Positions 11,823 through 22,800 of a DNA stretch of 64,000 nucleotides are shown piece after piece. Location: NCBI GenBank assembly GCA_019096065.1, contig JAGUCH010000004.1, positions 2,232,001-2,296,000 on the forward strand, written 5' to 3'. The position numbers and the translations under genes were made by a program. The DNA comes from Paracyclopina nana. Lineage: Eukaryota; Arthropoda; Copepoda; Cyclopoida; Cyclopettidae. A model generated the notes under the pieces. That model worked only from the letters and a program-made list of their open reading frames with translations. It had not been told where the DNA came from and made no database searches. Numbering within the stretch: position 1 is the first letter of the stretch; each line of letters opens with the position of its first letter.

Positions 11823-13529
11823 ATGAAGGCGCTAACAACATTATTACTGCTTCTTCTTGATGCAAGCTGGGCAGCTTACCAACCAGGAACTCCTGGAGTT
11901 GCTTGGACTGAAGAACAAGCAAGCATTATCAAAGCAAAAATTGAAAGGCTATGGCAGAAATCTATGAGAATTGTAGAGGACTTTGACCTTGGCTCTGACA
12001 CAGCCCAAAGCTCTAGCTATGTCTTTGACCCTGATCTGACCACAGTTGTTCCTTTCTATGATGAATGTGTCTCTGATGAAGCCTGTGATCAACTTTTCGC
12101 CAGGAGATTGCCCGACTTTGCTTTCAATGAAAGAAAAGCTCTACGGCTAGCATTTCATGACTGTGTCCCCTATGCTGATCCTAATGGCCCTAAGGGTGGG
12201 TGTGATGGGTGCTTGAACTTGGTTGAAAATAGAGCTGAAAATCATGGTCTTCAACACTCAGTTGCAATTCTGGAAAGGCTATACATGGATGTTGACTTTC
12301 CCAAGCTGAAGAAAGGCCAACCCAATCTACCAGCCTCTCCTTATGAGCTTGGCATGTCAAGAGCAGATTTATGGGCCTTTGCTGGACTCTTAGCTCTAGA
12401 TGAGTTTCAAAAATTCACTGAAGGAGCTTGCATGGTCAAGGAAGAGGAAGCAATGTGTGATGACAACAGCACATCTTGCTACACACCATTTCCAAATTAT
12501 GGCAGGACAATGTTCAAGACTGGGAGAGTTGATTGCACTCCCAACCCAATTGCAGGAGCCAATCAACAGTACTTAGCTAGCAGAGTAGAAGCCCAACCTG
12601 ATCAAAGCTTCAATGGACAAATGACAGTTGACTTTTTTGATCAACACTTTGACATGACAGGAAGAGAGGCCCTTGTTTTGATGGGAGCCCATACTGTGGG
12701 TTTTTTCAATTTGATCATATCTAAGAATGCTTACAGCTGGATGAGAGGCTTAGAGCCATCCATTCAGCAACGTTTGTTCAACAACAAATACTACAAGATC
12801 ATGGCATCAAGACCACAAAAGGTCTATGCTCAATGCGTGGGTTCAATGTCTGATGAGGCTGTAGAAGGTCATTGGCACCTCATGACTAATTTGGCAGGCA
12901 GTACACTGAAACGCCCAGACATTTGGGCAAATGAAACTAAGCTAGGCAGAATCGTTTGGACACCAAAGTACAACAGAGGCCCAAATTGTGCTTTGGGTAG
13001 TGCAGGCCATGATGAACTTGATGGGGAGGAATGGAACAGATTGGTTCCAGGAGGTATTTTTCCATGAAGGACTTTGAGCCATTTGAAATTGAATTTTTGA
13101 TTTCCAGGCATAGATTTTTGCTGTGAGGAGAAGGCCAAAGGTTGCGGGGATTCCAACTCTTGCCCTGAGGAATGTACATTGCTGAGGCCCAATAAAGAAA
13201 GGTTCATTGGGGTTGATATGGGCTTCAGGTTCAAGTGGGAGATTGATGACAAAGGCCTTCCCTATGGCTGCTCAGCTTTCGAAAATAAATGGACTGGAGA
13301 AAGATTGACTGAGCCTGAGTTCAGAGCTGTCAGGGGCTTGGGGCCTCATGGATGTCCAATGCAAACTTTAGATGATGGAACTGGCCAAGAGCTTTGGCAA
13401 ACTGTAGAGCACTTTGCAGACAGCAATGAAGCTTTCATCAATGAGTTTGTAGGAGCATTCCAGAAAATGCAGCAAAATGGATATGACTCCCTGGAGCAAG
13501 GACCTGTCAATTTTTGGTCACACTTCTAG
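11823..13529 (+). CDS. Secreted plant/fungal-type (class II-like) haem peroxidase, 2 exons
   Basis: Exons 11823-13053 and 13108-13529 give 550 residues. A signal peptide (MKALTTLLLLLLDASWAAYQ) is followed by the distal haem motif LRLAFHDC (Arg108, His112), the calcium-site region GGCDGCLNL, and the proximal motif LVLMGAHTVG (His290). These are the signatures of the plant/fungal/bacterial peroxidase superfamily, not of the animal peroxidase family found at 38104-40238. Many cysteines suggest a disulphide-rich extracellular enzyme. It is longer than fungal lignin peroxidases (about 350-380), with extra sequence before the distal motif and at the C-terminus. The substrate is unknown. Such genes are rare in animals, so old acquisition from another kingdom is possible, although this copy is spliced and matches its surroundings. 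Confidence 0.85.
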
Positions 13530-13996
13530 TAATTTTACTAAAGCTATGAGTATTCCTTAATTACCAAGAAAAAATCCTTAGTTTGGCTTCAACAAGTTTG
13601 GCTTCATTGTTGAAGCCACATCTTTCATGAATCTAATAAAAAGCAGCTAAAAACCATTCGACTTTCAATGCTAAGATTTTAAGAAAAAACCACCATTACC
13701 TTGTTCTTCAGCCTTTGTCAAAGAAAATTTCGGAGTTGAATTTGTAGACGATTTTAATTGAGAATTGACAGCTGACGAGTCCTGAGTTTTATAAATGATC
13801 AGTGATTAAACCAGCAAAGTAGTAATTAGGGTGAAGAAGACATAAACAGCCAAATTAACGTGATAAAAGCCAATAGGGAAATCTTTTTTGTTATTGTAAG
13901 TCTGGTTACCGGCTATTTTCAAGCGCGCACTCTGGATACTCTGTCCCAGTGCCGTAAATAATTCAAAACAAAAACAAATCTGTTCAAAAAGTGCAC
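13530..13996. other. Intergenic region, nothing recognised
   Basis: About 470 bp between the peroxidase stop and the TRMT5 start. It is AT-rich, with no exon or repeat that could be supported. Confidence 0.4.
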
Positions 13997-15304
13997 ATGC
14001 TTTTCCGCAAACTGATTCAGTTCTTCTACAAAATGTCGGTTGACAAGAACGAAATATTGATGCCACCAAAGGCAGTGAAAAACATGACGAAATGGCAGCC
14101 AGACTTGTTCAAGAAAACTGTCTCTCTGCCCCACGTGGAGCTACCTGCAAAGAACCTATCAAAAAGTAAGGCCGGAAAAATCCTGCCCAAGTGCAGAATT
14201 CCCAATTTTCCGAGCATCAGAGAGGCAACTGAGGGGAGCGACAAGAAAATTGTCATCCTTGACCCGACTGCTGAGATTGGTGCCGAGCTGAAAAACAAGG
14301 TGGAATCTGTTTTCGGAGGCAAGTTTGGAGAGGCCCAGTATGATTTGAATGTTAGCAACTACAACGGAATCACTGCTATTAAATCGGTGCTGCCTGACAA
14401 CTTGTCATTGTCATCTTGCCAATACGTTGGTCATATCATTTATGTTAATCTCCGTGATGAGCTGCAACCCTACAAAGAAATCATTGGTCAACTCCTACTC
14501 CATTCAACAGCTGACAGAATCAAGCTAGTTGTCACTAAAACCAACACAATTGACAACAAGTTCAGAAACCTCAACTTGGAAATCTTGGCTGGTGATCCAG
14601 AGGCCGGCTTTGAGGTCGAGGTCAAGGAGAATGGGTGTAGGTTCATGCTGGACTTTTCCAAGGTCTACTGGAATCCCAGATTGGTCACTGAGCACCAAAG
14701 AATTGTGGATTTGGTGCAAAAAGGAGACTTTGTGTTTGATGTGTTTGCTGGCGTTGGACCCTTTGCCATTCCCATTGGCAGGAAAAAGGGCATCACCATA
14801 TTTGCCAACGATCTCAACCCATCAAGCTATGAATATTTGAAGCAGAACTCGATTTTGAACAAGTTGGACTTGACTCATTTTCATACTTTCAACTTGGACG
14901 GAGGCGAGTTCATTAGAACTGTTTTCAAGGAGAAAATCCATCAATTTCTGTGCCAAGATCAGTCACAAAGCGCAGGCAATGCTCACGTACTGATGAACTT
15001 GCCAGCTTTGGCAATGACATTTGTGCACAACTTCAAAGACATCCTCGATGAAAATGAGGCTGACAAGCTCCATCAAAGGAACATTTACGTCCACGTGTAC
15101 TCATTCAGCAATGAGGGCGAAGCAGATTTGATCAAACAGTGTTGTGAACAAATGAGTGTGGAGGACATTCCTGGCATCCAAATCAATTACGTCCGAGATG
15201 TGGCTCCCAACAAAGAAATGTTCAGAGTGACATTCCCCTTGACAATTGAATTAATGACGAAAAGCAAGGAGCCACTTGCTAAAAAAGCCAAGATTGACGA
15301 ATAA
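13997..15304 (+). CDS. TRMT5: tRNA (guanine37-N1)-methyltransferase TRMT5, single exon
   Basis: An uninterrupted frame of 435 residues from the ATG at 13997. Diagnostic parts are the AdoMet-binding motif FDVFAGVGPFAIP, the acidic ANDLNPSSYEYLKQN, and MNLPALAMTF, the Trm5 NLPA motif that contacts the target base. The D1-like domain and SVLPDNL are also recognisable. The enzyme methylates N1 of G37 beside the anticodon and prevents frameshifting. The first residues MLFRKLIQFFYK are basic and hydrophobic, like a mitochondrial presequence; a second ATG at 14033 (MSVDKNE) would give a form without it, matching the dual localisation known for the family. The stop codon lies inside an AATAAA motif. 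Confidence 0.92.
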   Translation: MLFRKLIQFFYKMSVDKNEILMPPKAVKNMTKWQPDLFKKTVSLPHVELPAKNLSKSKAGKILPKCRIPNFPSIREATEGSDKKIVILDPTAEIGAELKNKVESVFGGKFGEAQYDLNVSNYNGITAIKSVLPDNLSLSSCQYVGHIIYVNLRDELQPYKEIIGQLLLHSTADRIKLVVTKTNTIDNKFRNLNLEILAGDPEAGFEVEVKENGCRFMLDFSKVYWNPRLVTEHQRIVDLVQKGDFVFDVFAGVGPFAIPIGRKKGITIFANDLNPSSYEYLKQNSILNKLDLTHFHTFNLDGGEFIRTVFKEKIHQFLCQDQSQSAGNAHVLMNLPALAMTFVHNFKDILDENEADKLHQRNIYVHVYSFSNEGEADLIKQCCEQMSVEDIPGIQINYVRDVAPNKEMFRVTFPLTIELMTKSKEPLAKKAKIDE

Positions 15305-15305
15305 A
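15300..15305 (+). terminator. AATAAA poly(A) signal overlapping the TRMT5 stop codon
   Basis: AATAAA spans 15300-15305 and includes the TAA stop at 15302-15304. If used, the 3' UTR would be only a few tens of bases, in line with the 113 bp gap to PGAP3. Confidence 0.5.
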
Positions 15306-15417
15306 GTCAATTTGAAAACACGCGCCTTTTTCCGCCAAATGACAAAAGTAAACAATCGCGTGAAAGAAGCCGCAAAAATGACAGCTCCACCACTGATAAA
15401 GTGATAATTCCGCGAAA

Positions 15418-16432
15418 ATGTTCGTGTTTGTGGTTGCTTTCTTGGCCTTGGTTCCCATGTCTGAATCTTCTCAAGGAGACGCTCATCCAGATCATCGGTA
15501 AAGTTTTAAGATTTCCTGGTGATATTTTGCTCATAGGAATTGATTCACGCAGGTTGTGCGTTGTCACTTGTTACAATACAGTTTGCAATGGCCAAGATTA
15601 CGTTGAAACCTCGTCAATGCTGGATAAGCTGACTGGTTGGCATTGCATTGACCAATGCAAGTATGATTGCATGTGGCGCACCGTGGCCATGTTTGAGAAA
15701 AACAACCGAAAAACGCCACAGTTTCACGGCAAGTGGCCTTTCATTCGAATTTTTGGCTTGCAAGAGCCAGCTGCAGCAGTTTTCTCCCTGCTCAACTTGG
15801 TGGCACACTTGCAACTTCTTCGAAGATTTTTGCTACAAGTACACCCGCAATGTCCCATGAGGAATGTCTGGATTTTCTATGGCCTGGTGTCCATCAATGC
15901 TTGGATTTGCTCAACCATATTCCACGGCAGGGATGTTGAAATGACTGAAAAGCTCGACTACTTTTCGGCATTCTCTATTGTGGTCTATTCTCTGTTGGCC
16001 TTCTTCTTTCGTGTCCTGGGATCATGGCGAAAAACAAGCAAACTTGCCAACTATTTGACTGCTCTGGCATGCTTGGCCCTCTTTGTCCGTCACATCCTCA
16101 TTTTGAATGGCTCTGAACGCTTTGACTATGGCTACAATATGGCCATGAATGTTGGAGTCGGCCTTGTCAACTCGTTTTGCTGGCTCTTTTGGGCCTATCG
16201 ACATTGGAACGATAGAAGCTACGTCAAGAAGGCTGTGATTTCTGTGATACTTTTGGACGTGTCTGTCCTACTCGAGCTTTTGGACTTTGTGCCCATTTTC
16301 TGGACCTTGGACGCCCACGCCTTGTGGCACTTGAGCACTGTGCCAATACATTACTTTTGGTATGATTTTGTCACCAAAGACTGTGAGTTCCTCCTTAAAA
16401 ACGAGCATTTGGACTACCACAAAACTGTGTAG
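15418..16432 (+). CDS. PGAP3: GPI-anchor phospholipase PGAP3 (Per1 family), 2 exons
   Basis: Exons 15418-15497 and 15553-16432 give 319 residues, essentially the human length. A signal peptide (MFVFVVAFLALVPMSES) is followed by a Cys-rich luminal part and the family block CKYDCMWRT, then QFHGKWPFIRIFGLQEPAAA, the hallmark of Per1/PGAP3. Several hydrophobic membrane spans follow, with conserved DALWH-like histidines (AHALWHLSTVP) near the end. PGAP3 acts in the Golgi to remove the sn-2 fatty acid of GPI-anchored proteins before remodelling. It belongs to the CREST hydrolase group, whose active site uses Ser, Asp and His in the membrane. It converges on PTGR2 with 18 bp between the stops. Confidence 0.93.
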
Positions 16433-16450
16433 TTTCGAAAAAAAGTGCAT

Positions 16451-17687
<1,237 letters not shown>

Positions 17688-17945
17688 TCGCCCCTCTGAG
17701 TTCAAGGTGAACTTTACATCTGTCACAGCAGATAGCCCGCGAATTTCAAATACTTAAATATAGGAAAGAATCTGAGAAATTGGTTGAAGTGAGCAATTGT
17801 GGAATAATGTATAAAAATTATTGAGCTCCTTTATTATTTATATTTTTGGATTTTAGTTGAGCAAAAAATGCTAAAAAATTGCGGTCAGAAAGAATGTCAT
17901 TAGATAAATTATCTATGGGAGTTCCCATGAGTTCGCTGATTGAAA

Positions 17946-19177
17946 ATGGCCGCATTGTCAGTGTTTGGCCACTTGAAGGGCCTTTTTTACGACGGAGTGG
18001 TGATCGATGATCCCGTATTCAAACTTCATTACGGATTCACCACATATTTGCTCCTTTTTATGACTTTTCTCACCGTGGGAAAAGTGTTTTTGAGCGACCC
18101 AATCTACTGCTCATTGCAAATGTATGAGTGGGACAAAATTATTCCGAAGGACATGCTCAACAATTACTGCTACATTAATTCCACATTCATCGTTCCCAAC
18201 GGCCAAAGCAACGAATTTGCCGACTCCAAGTACTCGAAAGATTATGGCATTGGGGCAATCTCTCCTTCCGGAGAAGCTGTCTACCATTCCTACTATCAAT
18301 GGATCAGCTTGATGCTGTTTGTGCAAGGCATGTTCTACTATGTGTCCCATTTGTGGTGGGCTCAAATGGAGAATGGGACGTTGAAGCACCTGAAAATGAA
18401 CCTGGACAACCCTTCGTTGGACCCTGTGAAAGAGAAGGAGCAACTGGCAATTCTGGCCAATTACTTTTACAAAAACGAGGGCAGGCACCATTTGTATGGC
18501 CTACATTACTTCTATGTAGTAATTTTCAACGCCTTGCATGTCTGCGTGGACATAGTTGTCACGCATTATATGCTTAGTAGGTAAAAAATCCTCCGCAATT
18601 GCTCAATTTAGCTTTATGCCAGTGCTATTAATATTTCAGGCATTTTTTGCACTATGGCTTCCACTACGCGTTCAGCTCTCCTGAGTATAGACTGCTAATT
18701 CAAAGCCACCTTTTTCCCAAAATGTCCAAATGTTCATTGTACATTTATGGCCCTTCCGGAACCAAGCAGGTGTATGATGCTCTCTGTGTCCTCCCCTTGA
18801 ACATCCTCAATGAAAAAATCTTCCTTTTGCTCTGGTTTTGGTACCTGATCCTCCTATTGTTGTCTTTGGCCTCTGTGCTCTATTGGACGGCTCACATTGT
18901 GTCGCCAAAGTTGAGGCTGAACCACATTGAAAAGCACTTGAAAGGTACGGTCAAAGGCAATCACCTCAAGTTTTTGAACAAGCATTTTGGGGATTGGTTT
19001 CTGCTGCATCAATTGTACAAGAACATTCATTTGACTAATTTCACCCAGTTGGTGTCCCAACTGTGCAATGACCAACAGAGGAAAGAGCCCAAATCGAATC
19101 CTCTACTGAAGAAGTCAGAAACGTTCATATCCTTCAACCTGTCAAAAGAGGCAGGGGATGGAGAGCACAGTGATTAA
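17946..19177 (+). CDS. Innexin gap-junction protein, 2 exons
   Basis: Exons 17946-18580 and 18640-19177 give 390 residues. The first membrane segment follows VFKLHYGFTTYLLLFMTFL, and the first loop begins SDPIYC, as in innexins. The family's YYQW appears as YYQWISLMLFVQGMFYYVSH at membrane segment 2. The fourth membrane segment (LLLWFWYLILLLLSLASVLY) and the pre-M4 block FPKMSKCSLYIYGPSGT are also typical. Innexins form hexameric hemichannels and intercellular channels in protostomes and cnidarians. Which paralog it is cannot be told here. The intron lies just before the third membrane region's end, phase 2. Confidence 0.92.
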
Positions 19178-19418
19178 CATTGCATTAAAAACCACTAGAT
19201 ACATCTATGAAGCGTCACTGATTTTGTAAAGTAACTAATTTTTCAATATATTTTATTCTAAGTTTGACCAGAAGAGCTAAATATGTTTGAGCTCTTTTTA
19301 CGGGAAAAATTGCATGGAAAGTTAATTAAATGATAAGATGACTCAACTTGCGGCTTCCAATTAGCATCGAAAAACAGTTTCTCTGGAGGAGGGGCAAATA
19401 AAGTTTGGCTGAGGTTAT

Positions 19419-19573
19419 AGCCCAGTTCCAACAACAAAATAAGTATAGTATAAGTACGATTAACCAGTATAGTATGGTGCAGCTGAGCGCGCGAGTTAGC
19501 TCGGGTCATACTATACTTATAAGTATAAGTAAGGTGGCTATACTATACTGATTTTCATTGTTGGAACCGGGCT
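19419..19573. mobile_element. 155 bp hairpin MITE, copy 2
   Basis: Same length and ends as the copy at 7870-8024, with one change in the left repeat (CCCAGTTCC for CCCGGTTCC) and a handful of central differences, roughly 95 percent identity by eye. Flanked by TAT on both sides. It lies between the innexin gene and the PAN/F5-8C gene. Confidence 0.8.
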
Positions 19574-19888
19574 TATTTTATAATCCAATTAGCTGTAAAT
19601 TGTCCCCGCTTCATGTTCCTGAGCTAAATGTAATTGGGTTTTCTCCATCAAGCGCGCCAGCGAAATTAATAGTTTACAGTAGCCACAAGGGTTATTGTAT
19701 TTTTAAATTCGTTTTACATTCTGAAGTAAATGTACTATTAAGAGCGTTTTAGGCAGTTGAACATTATCGCGCGTGGAGCTGCACATGAATTCAATATGGT
19801 CTTAATAGAATACAGAGCATGAATGATTCACAAAGATTGTTGCTATATTTATATGCTCAGTTTATCCGAGTTTTGCTTTTTTGAGGAA

Positions 19889-22800
19889 TTATATGTTGTT
19901 CAAGTCCAAAGGAAAGCCAATGACTCCAATTTCACCAAGGCCAACTTTGTCATTTAGGTCATCAAAAATGACATACCTGCCTAAAAGCAAGCACTTTTCA
20001 CACACAATTGAGTACACATAGTCACCGCTGTTTTCAAAGGAGAATTGAAAAGTTCCACAAAGATGGCCATCAGATGGGTTGAATACACCCGAGGTCGCAT
20101 CTACTTCCTTATTTGAAACAAAAACTGTGGGATATACCATAAGGTTTCCATCTTGATCAGTAACAGGCAAAATCTTGACTTGCCTAACTGCTATCTCTTG
20201 TGGCAATGTAATCACTACAATGCTTGCTACTCCATGCTGGGATTCATACCCATAAGCTAAACAGGATGTAAAAGTATCAGTAATTCAAAAGCACCATCTA
20301 TCCTTACAGCTAAATTCAGTGTTAATATTTGTTATATCATCAATTGCTTTGATTGGTTCCTTTCCTGCAGCTGCAAAAGTTGTTGCAGCTATTTTAGAAG
20401 AAGTGGCATAGTTAGTGCCTTGGAATTCACAAATCAAATTAGATACTCCTTCAACTCCCAAAGTAGGCCTATACAAATAATTGTTATTTTGGTACAAAAA
20501 GTATACTTTAGCTTTACGTGAATTCTTGCCAAATTGGATTGCCTTTTAAGTACACAAGAGCATCAGATCCAGTAATGGCCGAATATGCTTCACAAGGGCC
20601 TGGGGTCGCTGGAGTATTTCCATAACCAATTTTTCCTGAGACAAACACAAAGGAGCTATTGTCAGCTTTTCCCCCACTTGGCTTAGAATAACTCTTGAGC
20701 ATGTGTCCAACTGCCAAAGCTGACTCTGTCATGTTGAGGGCGTCATAAATGATTTTAGCCATTTCAGTGGTATAAGGTGTGGCAATAAGTCCTGAATTCC
20801 TGGCACAATTGCGTTGTGTGTAATGCTTTGTAAATCGCTTTGCAGAACCACTGATATCAATTTTTTTGTAGTATTTAGCTATGTTTAGGTAAGGAAATTC
20901 CACACTGTGAATGTATCCATCTTTGGCTGCAGCCTCAGCAATGTTTATTTTGGGTGTTTTGATAAACCTTGATGTGTATTTTGAATCACTCCCACCTTTG
21001 ATACATACCTTGAAAAACATTTTACCAATGAAACATAAGTCATGAAAAGTCTCCTTCTGTAACAACCTTGCTGATGTAGTCAGACTCACTAAGAAGCTCC
21101 TCAGCATAAATATTCCGGTCATACACTGTTTGTAAGATACAGTTGCGTAAGGGCTGTGTGTTGAAGTCACTCAAAGACTTAAACAGATAAGCAAAGCAAT
21201 CAGGAGCAGCTGTACACTGAAAGTGATTTGAGGAATCAGCTGTGAATCTTTGGAATATTAAGTTGCTAATGCTAACCCTAGGCCGCGACTGCATAGGCAG
21301 GGATCAAATGCAAGCAAAACTTAGATTTATTTTCACAAAAAATATAGATTACGCCGTGTGAACTTGTGTTTGGTGTGTTCACCGTGTTCGGTGTGTTCAT
21401 TGTGTTCGCCGTGTTCGCTGTGTTCGCTGTGTTCAGCGTGTTCGCCGTGTTCGCTGTGTTCGGTGTGTTCGCCCGTGTTCGGTGTGTTCGCCCGTGTTCG
21501 GTGTGTTCGCCCGTGTTCGGTGTGTTCGCCCGTGTTCGGTGTGTTCGCCCGTGTTCGGTGTGTTCGCCCGTGTTTGGTGTGTTCACCGTGTTCGGTGTGT
21601 TCACCGTGTTCGGTGTGTTCATTGTGTTCGCCGTGTTCGCTGTGTTCGCTGTGTTCAGCGTGTTCGCCGTGTTCGCCCGTGTTCGGTGTGTTCGCCCGTG
21701 TTCGGTGTGTTCGCCCGTGTTCGGTGTGTTCGCTGTGTTCGCTGTGTTCAGCGTGTTCGCCGTGTTCGCTGTGTTCGGTGTGTTCGGCCGTGTTCGATGT
21801 GTTCGCCCGTGTTCGGTGTGTTCGCCCGTGTTCGGTGTGTTCGCCCGTGTTCGGTGTGTTCGCTGTGTTCGCTGTGTTCAGCGTGTTCGCCGTGTTCGCT
21901 GTGTTCGGTGTGTTCGCCCGTGTTCGGTGTGTTCGCCCGTGTTCGGTGTGTTCGCCCGTGTTCGGTGTGTTCGGTGTGTTCCCCGGTGTTCGGTGTGTTC
22001 GCCCTTGTTCTGTGTGTTCGCTTGTGTTCGGTGTGTTCGGTGTGTTCGCTGTGTTCAGCGTGTTCGCTGTGTTCGCTGTGTTCGGTGTGTTCGCCCGTGT
22101 TCGGTGTGTTCGCCCGTGTTCGGTGTGTTCGCCCGTGTTCGGTGTGTTCGCTGTGTTCAGCGTGTTCGCCGTGTTCGCTGTGTTCGGTGTGTTCGCCCGT
22201 GTTCGGTGTGTTCGCCCGTGTTCGGTGTGTTCGCCCGTGTTCGCCCGTGTTCGACCATTTTCGCTGCTAGTTGCAGTTCTTATTTTGCACTAGGAGACCA
22301 GTCTTGTCAAAACTAGATGAAAAAAAGGCCAAAGTTTGGTCTTTGTCAAAAAATGCAATTTTGCTCTTGCAATTATTCACGTTACGCGAGTTTCGCTTCT
22401 AGTTTAAAAAAATGTCAAAAATATGCTAGTTGCAGTTCTTATTTTGCACTAGGAGACCAGTCCTGTCAAAACTAGATGAAAAAAGGCCAAGGTTTGGCCT
22501 TTGTCAAAAATGCAATTTTGCTCTTGCAATTATTCACGTTACGCGAGTTTCGCTTCTAGTTTAAAAAAATGTTAAAAATATGCTAGTTGCAGTTCTTATT
22601 TTGCACTAGGAGACCAGTCTTGTCAAAACTAGATGAAAAAAGGCCAAAGTTTGGTCTTTGTCAAAAAATGCAATTTCGCTCTTGCAATTATTCACGTTAC
22701 GCGAGTTTCGCTTCTAGTTTAAAAATGTCAAAAATATGCTAGTTGCAGTTCTTATTTTGCACTAGGAGACCAGTCTTGTCAAAACTAGATGAAAAAAAGG

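Noticed and set aside
18111-18491. Minus-strand frame opposite the innexin
   Set aside because: Overlaps a well-supported innexin exon and has no signature.
21273-21280. TAACCCTA as a telomere-repeat remnant
   Set aside because: It is a single 8 bp string duplicated by insertion and present in similar form in the paralog; no tandem telomeric run is found.
21358-22316. Three overlapping plus-strand frames of about 260-316 codons, rich in Cys, Val and Arg
   Set aside because: They come from a 9-10 bp minisatellite without stop codons; all three frames are open at once and none has a family signature.
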